Part shown: piece by piece, positions 1 through 8,234 of the stretch
Layout of the letters: every line of letters begins with the position of its first letter
How positions within the stretch are numbered: position 1 is the first letter of the stretch
From: Pseudoneobacillus rhizosphaerae
GTDB lineage: Bacteria; Bacillota; Bacilli; Bacillales; Cytobacillaceae
DNA length: 64,000 nucleotides
Assembly (NCBI RefSeq): GCF_917563885.1
Contig: NZ_CAKJTG010000002.1
Coordinates: 186,001-250,000 of the forward strand
Direction: 5' to 3'
Notes under the pieces: generated by a model
The model's database searches: none
Seen by the model: only the letters and a program-made list of their open reading frames with translations
What the model was told of the DNA's origin: nothing
Translations under genes and position numbers: made by a program

Positions 1-2648
1 GTCATCGCTCCAGCCTGCCAATGCTCAGAGACACGGTACGTAGTGGCGATAATCGGATAATCCTTTGCACTACCTTGTGTCATAAACTCCTCAACACCAA
101 ACTTCGTAGCTGGGTTCAGCTGCACACTAGAGAAGGCATTGGTTACTGGACTTTCATATGGTTCATAGTGTTCTGGGAATGGACCTTCATTCATCACACC
201 AAACAATCCGCCAAGACCTGTAGGAAGCATAAAGAAAGCACTTAAGCCACCTTCATCTTTCGGTGCCCGGTCCTTCGTAAAGTCAGGCACATCGTTTCCA
301 ACCCATAAATTTTGGGCAGCATCCCACTGAATTCCTACGCGATCCTTTGACCACGGCTTACCATCTGGAGTAGCGGAAGCGCGATTGCCAAGAATGCGTC
401 GGTTTGCTGGCCAAGCAAAGGACCAGTTCAAGTAGTTCCCCATACCTGTATCTTTATTATCACGGCGTTTGGAATGGTTTTTGCCTTCTTCTGGATAGAA
501 GCCGCAATAAATCCAGTTACCACTACAAGTAGAGCCGTCATCTAATAAATCTTTGAAACCAGCAATCTGTGTTTTCGTTTTCGTGTCATAGCCATTTATT
601 TCTCGGCACACTAGGTCAATATCAGGATGTTCACCGTGACCATAATTCCAGTCAAGAGCTTTCACAGCCGCTGCCGCTGGATGACTACTATTTTTGTATA
701 ACTCTTTTTGACGAAGAGCTAACATATGAATGATTTCTAAATCGCCTTTTGATTTTCCTTTTGGTGCAATGGCCTGCCAGCGATATTGCATCCAACGACC
801 ACTATTCGATACGGACCCTTCTTTTTCAAAGGAAGAGCAAGCTGGTAGGAAAAATACTTCTGTATCAATTTCAGCTGGATTCGCACCTGCTTCTTTTTGC
901 CAGAAAGCAGAGGATTCTGTTTCCCAAAGATCAATTGCGACCATCCATTTTAACTTACTCAACGCTTCTTTTTCTTTACCAGCATTCGGTCCACCGACCA
1001 CTGGATTTGTACCAAACATGAATAAGCCTTCAATTTCCCCTTTGTACATCGAATCAAATACTCTCATATGGGAATAATCTTTCTTCGGTGTCAACTTCGG
1101 CATATATTGATAGCCAAATTCATTGGTAGCCGTTGCGGAATTGCCATAATACGCCTTCAACATACTTGTGTAGAATTTAGGTTTATTCGTCCAGTAACCT
1201 GCTTTTGGTGTTACTTTTTCTAAAAAGCCTTTATACGTCGCTTCTTCAGGCGTCGAGGTTGGCGTTTCCATATAACCTGTTACGTTATTATAAAGTAAGC
1301 CAAAGTCAGTTGAGCCTTGAACGTTTGATTCGCCACGCATGGCGTTAATTCCGCCACCCTGTAACCCGATATTACCTAAAAGTAGCTGAAGAATTCCGAA
1401 TGCACGTACGTTTTGAGAACCTACAGTATGCTGAGTTGTCCCCATTGCATACATGATCGTACCTGCTTTACCAGGTTTTCCTGTTTCCGCAAACATTTCA
1501 ATTACTTTTACATAAGCATCCTTAGGCGTACCTGTTACTTCTACAACCGTATCAATGTCATATCTAGAGAAATGTTTTTTCATCAGCTGGAAAACACAAT
1601 TTGGATCTTGTAATGTGTTATCTCTTACATATTTATCATTTTCATCTTTTTTAAAGCCCCATAGTGTTTTATCATAGCTTCTTGTCTTTTCATCATAGCC
1701 ACCGAAAATTCCATCGTCGAAGCTATACGTATCGTTTACAATTAGCGCTGCATTTGTATAATTTTTTACATATTCTTCGTGATAAAGTTTGTTTTCAAGG
1801 ATATAGTTAATCATTCCACCAACAAAGGCAATATCAGAGCCGGAACGAAGTGGTGCATAAAGATCTGCTTGACTTGAGGTCCGAGTAAATCTCGGGTCAA
1901 CGCTAATAATCTTACCGCCTTTTTCTTTTGCTTTTGTTAACCATCTAAAGCTAATCGGATGATTTTCAGCTGGGTTACCACCCATAATTAACGCACAATC
2001 GGTATGCTGTAAATCAATCCAGTGATTTGTCATTGCTCCACGACCAAGTGTAGGTGCCAGACCGGCAACCGTTGAACTGTGTCATATTCGAGCCTGATGT
2101 TCAATATAGGTTAAGCCTAGACCTGCACGCATTAGCTTACTTAATAAGTAAACCTCCTCATTATCTAGTGCTGCTCCACCCATACACGCAATTGATTCAA
2201 CCTTATTAACCGTGATACCGTTTTCCTTTTGGATGAAAGTACGATCACGAGTGTCCTTCATTTTTTCAGAGATTCGGTTCATGGCCCAATCCCAATCTAC
2301 TACTTCCCACTTAGCACTTCCTGGAGCTCGATACAACGGAGTTTCAACCCGCTTATCAGAAGTGTATACTTGGCGGACAGTCGTCCCTTTACTACATAAA
2401 GTTCCTTCATTTATCGGATTATCAGGATCTCCCTCTGTGTATACAACATCCTTACCATCTGAATAAACGAGAATCCCGCAGCCTACCCCACAATAAGGAC
2501 AAATGGTTGGTGTTGGTTTTAATTGTGAAATTTTAAAGTCTTTCGCACTAGCTTTAGCTTTTTTGTCATCGAATCCAAGCTCGATGACAGCTAATGTTGC
2601 CGCAGTAGCGCCAGATAATTTTAAAAACTGCCTTCTAGTAAAATCCAT
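1..2648 (-). CDS. fdnG: Formate dehydrogenase-N alpha subunit, selenocysteine-containing (partial at left edge)
   Basis: Molybdopterin-dependent catalytic subunit that oxidises formate to CO2 and passes electrons to the quinone pool. The N-terminus has a twin-arginine signal (TRRQFLKLSG), then a 4Fe-4S site CPYCGVGCG with a fourth Cys in LCSKG. After residue 188 an in-frame TGA (2082-2084) sits in the context ARI-TGA-HSSTVAGLAPTLGRGAMTNHW, matching E. coli FdnG ARV-Sec-HGPTVASLAPTFGRGAMTNHW. The same frame stays open for about 690 more codons to base 1 and remains FdnG-like (for example ATTYRVSEHWQAG near the edge). A SECIS hairpin follows the TGA. About 100-130 C-terminal residues should lie outside, judged from the roughly 1015-aa E. 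coli protein. The ATG at 2648 follows GGAGGAGG. It lies 60 bp downstream of fdhD and is probably co-transcribed with it. A tool that reads TGA as stop would wrongly call a 188-aa fragment. Confidence 0.93.
2053..2084 (-). promoter_or_regulatory. Bacterial SECIS element with Sec UGA codon
   Basis: The UGA at 2084-2082 is followed by 11 nt and then the hairpin GGUUGCCGGUCUGGCACC (2070-2053). GGU pairs with ACC, one U is bulged, GCC pairs with GGC, and the loop is GGUCU. The 11-nt spacing, the bulged U and the GGUCU loop are the features SelB recognises in the E. coli fdhF element (GGUUGCAGGUCUGCACC). The bases differ while the pairing is kept (GCC/GGC here, GCA/UGC in fdhF), which supports a functional fold. 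Confidence 0.93.
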
Positions 2649-2683
2649 TTGTTCTCCTCCTCCACTAAAGATGAATAGTACAT

Positions 2684-2710
2684 ATTAAAAATCCTATTAG
2701 GAATAGGATT
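2684..2710 (-). terminator. Weak attenuator hairpin between fdhD and fdnG
   Basis: On the minus strand AATCCTATT and AATAGGATT form a 9-bp stem with a 3-nt loop starting at the fdhD stop codon, followed by a short TTTAATAT tract. The U-run is weak, so partial termination or mRNA processing is more likely than full separation of the two genes. Confidence 0.5.
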
Positions 2711-3470
2711 AGCCCCCCATAGTTGATTCCTTTTGAACATCATTGATGACGCGGCCAAACGAAGTATAAGGAATAACCATCTTCCCTCTTAAATAGCCAA
2801 TCACTTCGATGTTTAAATATTTTGCTAGCTGTAGAGCTTGCCTCGTTGCTGCTGTTCTTGAAGCTACAACAGCAAAACCAAACTTTGCCGCTTTCGAGAT
2901 CATCTCGTATGAAATTCTCCCCGTTGTCATCAACACAAGATCCTCACGGTGTAATCGCTTTCTCAAAGCATGGCCGATAATCTTATCGACCGCATTATGT
3001 CGACCTACGTCTTCACGAACAGTGATTTTTCCATTTTCATCTATGATACAAGCACCATGCATTCCGCCAGTTTCCAAATACATCGGTGACTGATTCGCAA
3101 ACTCACTTCTCTTTTTTAATAAGTAGCTTAATAGATACGGCTGCTTTTTTGTCGTCACCTTATCGAACGTCTTCACATCCGTCATTGAAAAAAAAGTAAC
3201 CCCTCGCCCACAACCAGCTGTGTAATGCTTTTTCTTCGATTGGAGCTTTTCAAAATCAAACTCCTCAGTAAGGGTAACCTGTATGGAACCTAGGTCTTCA
3301 TCTATTCGAATAGTGGCAATGTCATCAGCCGATTGGATCATACCTTCAGAAAATAAATATCCATACACCCAATCCTCTAAATCTGCCTTCGTTAACTGGA
3401 AAACGGCAATCTCATATCCGTTCAGCGTAAGCGTTATTGGATACTCTTCAGGACAGCCCTTTTGATACAT
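2709..3470 (-). CDS. fdhD: Formate dehydrogenase accessory sulfurtransferase FdhD
   Basis: 253-aa FdhD-family protein. FdhD moves sulfur from the cysteine desulfurase IscS to the molybdenum centre of formate dehydrogenase and is needed for its activity. Family hallmarks are the N-terminal GYLFSEGMI segment, the loop TAGCGRGVTF around Cys87, the YLETGGMHGA segment, VREDVGRHNAVDKIIG, and the C-terminal ISYEMISKAAKFGF and RTAATRQALQLA blocks. The loop carries one cysteine, not the CxxC seen in E. coli FdhD. ATG at 3470 follows a GGAGAGGGGG ribosome site. It lies immediately upstream of the formate dehydrogenase on the same strand, which fits a dedicated maturation role. Confidence 0.93.
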   Translation of the reverse strand: MYQKGCPEEYPITLTLNGYEIAVFQLTKADLEDWVYGYLFSEGMIQSADDIATIRIDEDLGSIQVTLTEEFDFEKLQSKKKHYTAGCGRGVTFFSMTDVKTFDKVTTKKQPYLLSYLLKKRSEFANQSPMYLETGGMHGACIIDENGKITVREDVGRHNAVDKIIGHALRKRLHREDLVLMTTGRISYEMISKAAKFGFAVVASRTAATRQALQLAKYLNIEVIGYLRGKMVIPYTSFGRVINDVQKESTMGG

Positions 3471-3503
3471 GCACTTCGCCCCCTCTCCTTGGCGCTAACC
3501 ATT

Positions 3504-3540
3504 ATTACTAGTAATCTCGAAAATAGTATATTTACTATTT
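3504..3540. promoter_or_regulatory. Two adjacent palindromes upstream of fdhD (candidate operator)
   Basis: ATTACTAGTAAT (3504-3515) is a perfect 12-bp palindrome. It is followed by AAATAGTA-TATT-TACTATTT (3521-3540), which has perfect 8-bp arms. They lie 34-70 bp upstream of the fdhD start. The sequence shows symmetry only; the binding protein is unknown and I do not see a consensus FNR box here. Confidence 0.4.
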
Positions 3541-3945
3541 TTCTGGTGAATATGTTAAATAAGGTTTTACATTATAAATGTATAATGAATTAACGAGTAA
3601 AAGAGGGTCTGATTGTGACGAATGCTTTTCAATTATGTGTCATAAACATGAATGTTTTGTGAATGGATAACATTATCACTGTGGCAATATTACTAATGCA
3701 GGTTTCAGCCCTATTTTTAGCTAAAATAGCATTATCCTAGTACAATTAGTTCAAATCATACTAATTTTGATGATTCTTCGGCAGTAATTTAAGTCACAAC
3801 AAACGGATCCATTGACTATTGTTCACAAAGGCTTAACATTTTTGTGAATTTGATGGTTTTAGCTTGAAGGAGCCTTCAATTTGGCTTTTCTTTAACTTTT
3901 TTTGTAAAATGGAGAAATACATAGTTTGATGAAGGAGGAAAAACT
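3541..3945. other. Intergenic region between divergent fdhD and yojF
   Basis: No convincing gene. It holds the promoters of both flanking operons. Visible structures are TTCACAAA and TTTGTGAA arms 11 nt apart (3822-3848) and a short hairpin TTGAAGG-AG-CCTTCAA (3864-3879). On the minus strand TATAAT occurs in ACATTTATAATGT and may be the fdhD -10. Assignments are tentative. Confidence 0.4.
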
Positions 3946-4293
3946 GTGGAAATAGTCAATATAGAGCTTGCTCAACAAGCACTCAACCAATTTTCAAACG
4001 AACAAGTTTACGTGCATTTAGAAACAACAAACGGTGCTTACGCTACCCACAATGATGAAAACTTTTTCTCCTCAGGAGCGTTTATTCGAAATGCTCATGT
4101 TAGCTTTGAGCATGGAAAAATTACCGGTCCCGGACCTTATCGTGTCGGTATTAAACTCCCAATAGGATGGATATATGCAGAGGGAATTACCCATTATACA
4201 GTCGATGAAAGAGGACGACTTCTTTTAGCCGGCCATGATTTTAAAGGAAAGCTCGCCGTGGCTCTTGAGATAAGCCGTACCCCATTTGAATAG
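3946..4293 (+). CDS. yojF: YojF family protein (DUF1806), partner of BshB2
   Basis: 115-aa protein of the YojF family, found next to bshB2 (yojG) in Bacillales. Its biochemical role is not established; the gene pair suggests a role with bacillithiol synthesis. The sequence has the family-typical GPGPYRVGIKLPIGWIYAEG and C-terminal LLLAGHDFKGKLAVALEIS blocks. It starts with GTG 8 nt after GGAGG and ends 13 nt before the bshB2 start, so the two are co-transcribed. Confidence 0.87.
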   Translation: MEIVNIELAQQALNQFSNEQVYVHLETTNGAYATHNDENFFSSGAFIRNAHVSFEHGKITGPGPYRVGIKLPIGWIYAEGITHYTVDERGRLLLAGHDFKGKLAVALEISRTPFE

Positions 4294-4306
4294 GAGGAGT
4301 TCGCTA

Positions 4307-4972
4307 ATGGAAAAAGAAAGACATGTTCTCGTTGTTTTCCCACATCCAGATGATGAGGCCTTTGGCGTTTCAGGGACAATCGCTACCTATATAGGTATGG
4401 GCACTCCGGTTACATATGCCTGCCTCACCCTTGGAGAAATGGGCCGAAATATGGGAAACCCGATTTTCGCCAATCGTGAAACACTACCAATTGTTCGTAA
4501 AAAAGAACTTCAGGATGCAGCAGCTGCCCTTGGAATTACTGATTTGCGGATGATGGGTCTTCGTGATAAAACCGTTGAATTTGAGGAAGAGGAAAAGCTA
4601 GTTGGGATGATGACCTCGTTGCTTGAAGAGCTTAATCCTTCATTGGTGATTACATTTTATCCAGGGTATTCAGTGCATCCTGATCACGAGGCTACTGGGC
4701 GTGCGGTTGTAGAAGCCGTTTCACGTATTGCAGAGGACGAGAGGCCAAAGCTCCACTGTGTTGCTTTTTCAAAAGGACATGAGGACGTTATCGGAAAACC
4801 CGACGTCGTGAACCGAATCACTGATGTTTTAACAAAAAAAATGGCCGCATTGCGTGCCCACCGCTCCCAAACCGAGCAAATGGCAAGCGAATTAGAAGCA
4901 AAACTAGAAAGCGGTGACGAACAAATTGTAAATTGGATCCAAAACGAGCGGTTTTGGACTTATAAGTTCTAG
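4307..4972 (+). CDS. bshB2: Bacillithiol biosynthesis deacetylase BshB2
   Basis: 221-aa LmbE/PIG-L family zinc hydrolase. It removes the acetyl group from GlcNAc-malate to give GlcN-malate, the second step of bacillithiol synthesis. The metal-binding motif HPDDEAFG lies near the N-terminus and HPDHEATG in the second half, both typical of the family. An in-frame ATG 21 nt upstream is possible, but ATG at 4307 has the AGGAGG site at the right distance. A strong terminator follows. Many Bacillaceae carry a second deacetylase, BshB1, elsewhere. Confidence 0.92.
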   Translation: MEKERHVLVVFPHPDDEAFGVSGTIATYIGMGTPVTYACLTLGEMGRNMGNPIFANRETLPIVRKKELQDAAAALGITDLRMMGLRDKTVEFEEEEKLVGMMTSLLEELNPSLVITFYPGYSVHPDHEATGRAVVEAVSRIAEDERPKLHCVAFSKGHEDVIGKPDVVNRITDVLTKKMAALRAHRSQTEQMASELEAKLESGDEQIVNWIQNERFWTYKF

Positions 4973-4983
4973 AAAGATTGTAG

Positions 4984-5009
4984 CCCGGCGAAAAACACGC
5001 CGGGTTTTT
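4984..5009 (+). terminator. Intrinsic terminator after bshB2
   Basis: CCCGGCG, a 7-nt loop and CGCCGGG form a perfect 7-bp GC-rich stem, followed by TTTTT. Confidence 0.9.
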
Positions 5010-5137
5010 GGATTTTTTGGCTGTGGGGCTGAGTATTGCTACTTAAATCGTTCGCCAATTACCATTTTTCGGTAAAAACGCTTGGTTTTTCAATATAAAG
5101 TGTCTGCTTTCTTCATTTTTAACTGTATGTAAAATTA

Positions 5138-5249
5138 ATTCCGACTTTTTGAAGGTGAATTCCGACTATTAGCCAGTTTATTCCGACTGTTTTCTTAATA
5201 ATTCCGACCGAATCATGAGTTATTCCGACTTTTTCACTTTTCTGACACA
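5138..5249 (+). repeat. Phased array A: five ATTCCGAC units at 21-bp period plus terminal heptamer
   Basis: ATTCCGAC begins at 5138, 5159, 5180, 5201 and 5222, exactly 21 bp apart. At the next register position (5243) stands TGACACA. The 13-bp sequence between motifs is AT-rich and variable. The array lies in the 450-bp convergent gap between bshB2 and the NERD gene, beyond the bshB2 terminator. The rest of the gap (5010-5137, 5250-5419) shows nothing I recognise. Confidence 0.9.
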
Positions 5250-5419
5250 TTATTTACATTTTCGCCCAGAACCTCCACGTCGTTTATCTGCAAATCTACT
5301 ATTAAAAGCCAATTCCTTTTTCCAATTAAACTAACACCCCAAAAGAGGTAATATTAAAAAAATAGGCTGGCCCGCAAATAGGGTCAACCTCCTAAAACTC
5401 TATCAGAATACTTACTTAG

Positions 5420-6388
5420 TCAAATTTTATGATAGGCTCTATCCTTTGTTGAACCTGAAGATGGTAACTCTAATTCCCGAAGCTTTTTTGTTGCCATATC
5501 AGGATTTTCAAGATGAACCCACTTCCGAAACTCGACATTGGTAATCTTCGGGCTAATTAAAAGAAAATGGTCAGTAACCGCACCAAAATGGGCATCTTTA
5601 AAGCTTTTCTTACACTTAGGACAATACCATTTTCCTCTCTGATAGGTTAGTGGGAGAAATTCGCATTCTGGACAGTGGACACCTGTTAACAGCTCCGATA
5701 TGGATATACCATATTGTTGGAGAACTTCTGAAGGTTGAAGAGGGGTATGAGCTTTCAAAAGGGCTTTTGCTATCTTACGTAATTCTTTGTCAGTCATGAG
5801 TTCTTTTTTATATTGTTCTTCTAGGTTATCAATCTCCCAAGTCAATCCTGCGTTTGCACAGATCTTTTTAGCAACAGGATGCCCATTCTGAATAATATGA
5901 AACACTGCATTCGGATTGGTTATTGCCACTAAGTAGTCGATAAAGATAGTTGGAAATTTATGCTTGAGTAACCATTGCCTTAATTGCTGCATATGCAGCC
6001 TAGCTTGTGAAACAGGGTCAGCAAAACTTTCTTTATTACCATCAGCGTTTAATCGGTAGAATTGATGATTGACTAGATCAAAATAGAGGGAGCCAGTGAT
6101 ATTTTTGGATTCAATTATGAGGATGAAACTTGTAGATAGAATGAGAGCATCAATTTGAAAAAACGTGCCGTCGCCATTTGGAAGGCGAAGATCACGGATA
6201 ATCAAGTATTTATCCTGGTCGATTCTTTTTAATTTCTTGTCCACTTCCCTTTCGCCCCATAAACCTGCCTTCCGCCGATTAAGCTCCTGCTCGATTAGGG
6301 GCCTTTTAGCGTGAAATTTAACAATTCTCCTTAATAACGCGATTACCTGATCAATTTTTATCGGACCTGTTCGGTCATTTAAAAACAA
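5420..6388 (-). CDS. NERD domain-containing protein with C-terminal zinc ribbon
   Basis: 322-aa protein. The NERD (nuclease-related) domain spans about residues 40-155 and has a PD-(D/E)xK-like core: FFQIDALIL (Asp80) and IIESKN (Glu93, Lys95). A C-terminal zinc ribbon has CPEC and CPKCKK cysteine pairs. NERD proteins are predicted nucleases of unknown cellular role. The start is taken as TTG at 6388 because AGAGGTG lies 6 nt upstream; an ATG 63 nt further upstream has no such site. It stands alone, flanked on both sides by 21-bp phased arrays. Confidence 0.8.
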   Translation of the reverse strand: MFLNDRTGPIKIDQVIALLRRIVKFHAKRPLIEQELNRRKAGLWGEREVDKKLKRIDQDKYLIIRDLRLPNGDGTFFQIDALILSTSFILIIESKNITGSLYFDLVNHQFYRLNADGNKESFADPVSQARLHMQQLRQWLLKHKFPTIFIDYLVAITNPNAVFHIIQNGHPVAKKICANAGLTWEIDNLEEQYKKELMTDKELRKIAKALLKAHTPLQPSEVLQQYGISISELLTGVHCPECEFLPLTYQRGKWYCPKCKKSFKDAHFGAVTDHFLLISPKITNVEFRKWVHLENPDMATKKLRELELPSSGSTKDRAYHKI

Positions 6389-6565
6389 AACTATCACCTC
6401 TTTTTTATGTTTAATAGTTATATTCCAGAATAGTAGATAGTTTCCTATCAAAAAATGTTACAATTCTAAGAAATCTTTTATGCAGATATCTTCATCCGGC
6501 ACTTTATACGAAAAAAACCAAGCTAAATTACCTCATTTTTAGTTTTTTGTTTCCCATTTGAAATA

Positions 6566-6677
6566 ATTCCGACTTTTTGATTACGAATTCCGACTTTCAA
6601 AGTGTTTTTTCCGACCCTTTTCTTAATAATTCCGACCAAATTACGAGTAATTCCGTCTTTTTCACATCCCTGACACA
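6566..6677 (+). repeat. Phased array B: five ATTCCGAC-type units at 21-bp period plus terminal heptamer
   Basis: Units start at 6566, 6587, 6608 (TTTCCGAC), 6629 and 6650 (ATTCCGTC), each 21 bp apart, with TGACACA in register at 6671. Spacers resemble those of array A (unit 3 ends TTTTCTTAATA in both; unit 5 runs CTTTTTCAC in both), so the two are copies of one element. The array fills the gap between the NERD start and the end of the Crp/Fnr gene. Confidence 0.9.
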
Positions 6678-6778
6678 CTTTTTATATTTATTAACAAACC
6701 CAATCGCCCGCATCCCCATTCTAATTCCCAAAACAAAAAAAGGCCGACCCACTCTCCCCCTAGGTCGCCCTTCAAAAT

Positions 6779-7522
6779 TCAATACCCCGGCTTGATCAAC
6801 GAGCAAAACAAACACCAATCTAAAATAACAATCTTCCGCTCTCGTAAATCAATAAATCCATCCTTCTTCAGCTTCGAAAACACCCGGCTTACGCTCTCTC
6901 GTGAAACGCCGACTACGGTTGCAAACTCCTGCACATTTAGAGGAATTTCAATATTGTAACGTACAAAGCCCTCGCTCTTAAATTTCAACCCTAGGCGTTC
7001 TAATGACTTCACGGTTTTCGTGTACACATCCAATAACGCAATATCTCTTAACGTAGAAGTTAGCTCCTGCAGTCCTTCGCTCATGTATCGAATCATTTGA
7101 ATCGCGAGCTCTGGCTGTCGTAATAATTCTTCTTCTAGGTCCCTCTTATTTAAAAAAGCAAGTTCTCCTTCTGCCAGCATCACCGCAGTCGCAGGGTACA
7201 TCGTGCTCACTTGATTAAATAGACAAGCCTCAGCAAAGATTTCCCCTTTTTTCTTGATGCAAACGATCATTTCGTTGCCTTGTTCGTCTTGTTTTGTTAG
7301 CTTGACAGAGCCTGAAAAAACAAAGAAGACGCCCTCGGCCTCCGTTTCTTCTAAAATGATTCGTTGTCCTTTTTTATATTTAATCATTTGTATTCTTCTT
7401 GCTACTCCTGAAAGAACGGTACTAGGCAGATGTTTAAAAATCTCTACCTTTCGGATTAATGGCTCTATCTCTGAAAATGCAATAATCGATAAATGCGGAT
7501 TAATTAATTCCTGCTGATACAT
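6779..7522 (-). CDS. Crp/Fnr family regulator divergent from the nos operon
   Basis: 247-aa regulator. An N-terminal cyclic-nucleotide-binding-like beta roll (about 30-145) is followed by a dimerisation helix and a winged helix-turn-helix (about 193-228) with VGVSRESVSRVFSKLKKDG. The recognition helix ESVSR resembles the E-x-x-SR of Fnr proteins that bind TGTGA-N6-TCACA. A C-terminal tail after the DNA-binding domain holds CLFC (Cys237, Cys240), reminiscent of the C-terminal Fe-S cysteines of Bacillus Fnr, though with fewer cysteines. ATG at 7522 is preceded by AGGAGAGGTG. It is divergent from nosC with an FNR-type box between them, so it probably controls nos. Whether it is an O2, NO or other sensor cannot be read from the sequence. 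Confidence 0.85.
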   Translation of the reverse strand: MYQQELINPHLSIIAFSEIEPLIRKVEIFKHLPSTVLSGVARRIQMIKYKKGQRIILEETEAEGVFFVFSGSVKLTKQDEQGNEMIVCIKKKGEIFAEACLFNQVSTMYPATAVMLAEGELAFLNKRDLEEELLRQPELAIQMIRYMSEGLQELTSTLRDIALLDVYTKTVKSLERLGLKFKSEGFVRYNIEIPLNVQEFATVVGVSRESVSRVFSKLKKDGFIDLRERKIVILDWCLFCSLIKPGY

Positions 7523-7685
7523 GCGCTCACCTCTCCTTGACATTTCCTTTTGAAATCATTTTAACGAACAACTACTATCCCTGTAGTGATATTGTTCACA
7601 AAAAATACATATCCGCATGAAAAATTCCAACTTCACAATTTTTTCACAGAAGACACACATAATCTTCACAAACGCCCTGAAAACG

Positions 7686-7728
7686 CGTGACAAATCTCAC
7701 ACTTCAAGCCATCCCCAGATATTAGGAT
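7686..7728 (+). promoter_or_regulatory. FNR-type box and promoter of the nos operon
   Basis: CGTGA-CAAATC-TCACA (7686-7701) matches TGTGA-N6-TCACA with one mismatch. TAGGAT (7723-7728) is a plausible -10. With transcription starting near 7735 the box centre lies about -41.5, the classical position for class II activation by Fnr. No good -35 is visible, as expected for an activator-dependent promoter. Confidence 0.7.
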
Positions 7729-7768
7729 AAAGATGTAATTGGCAAACCAATCGAGGAGGTAAAAAAAA

Positions 7769-8218
7769 GTGCAAAAGGCAATCATTCATTTTGTCATCAG
7801 TGCCTTGTTAGGTTTAGGAATCGGCTACCTTGCGTTTCAAGTAGTTGGTGGTGGAGAAGAATCAAACGTTGCATCGCCTGAGACAGCTAACACCGATACA
7901 ACTACTGAAAAAGGCAATGCTCAAGAAGATACAAACACAGATACAGAAGCTGTTGTTGCAGAAGACAGCTTACTTTCTACTAAAGGCTGCCTAGGCTGTC
8001 ACTCTGTCGAAGGATTAAATCTTACAGGTGGAGCAACAGGTCCAGACCTTACACAAGCCTACATCAATGTTGAAGGCAAACATGGCAAACCAATTGACCA
8101 ATTTTTAAAAGAACCAACATCAGCGGTAATGTCAGGAGTCATCGGTGGTAACCCACTTTCAGACGATGAGGTTACGCAGATTGTTGATCTATTAAAACAA
8201 GCGTCACAAAACCAATAA
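7769..8218 (+). CDS. nosC: Membrane-anchored c-type cytochrome NosC
   Basis: 149-aa monohaem cytochrome c. Residues 5-24 form an uncleaved N-terminal membrane anchor, followed by an acidic Thr/Asn/Glu-rich linker (about 30-65) and a haem motif CLGCH (Cys74, Cys77, His78). It probably delivers electrons from the membrane quinol pathway to NosZ on the outer face of the membrane. GTG start 8 nt after GAGGAGG. It is the first gene of the nos operon, 16 bp ahead of nosZ. The name follows its place in Gram-positive and clade II nos clusters. Confidence 0.82.
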   Translation: MQKAIIHFVISALLGLGIGYLAFQVVGGGEESNVASPETANTDTTTEKGNAQEDTNTDTEAVVAEDSLLSTKGCLGCHSVEGLNLTGGATGPDLTQAYINVEGKHGKPIDQFLKEPTSAVMSGVIGGNPLSDDEVTQIVDLLKQASQNQ

Positions 8219-8234
8219 AAGGAGTGCTTAAAGA

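Noticed and set aside
2082-2648. A 188-aa truncated formate dehydrogenase (pseudogene)
   Set aside because: The TGA is followed in frame by about 690 open codons homologous to FdnG and by a canonical SECIS, so it is a Sec codon.
5138-5249. CRISPR array
   Set aside because: The repeated word is only 8 bp, spacers are 13 bp and partly conserved between arrays, and there are no cas genes.
7678-7692. Possible cre site (CTGAAAACGCGTGAC) upstream of nosC
   Set aside because: Only the left half matches the consensus; the same bases are better explained by the FNR-type box.
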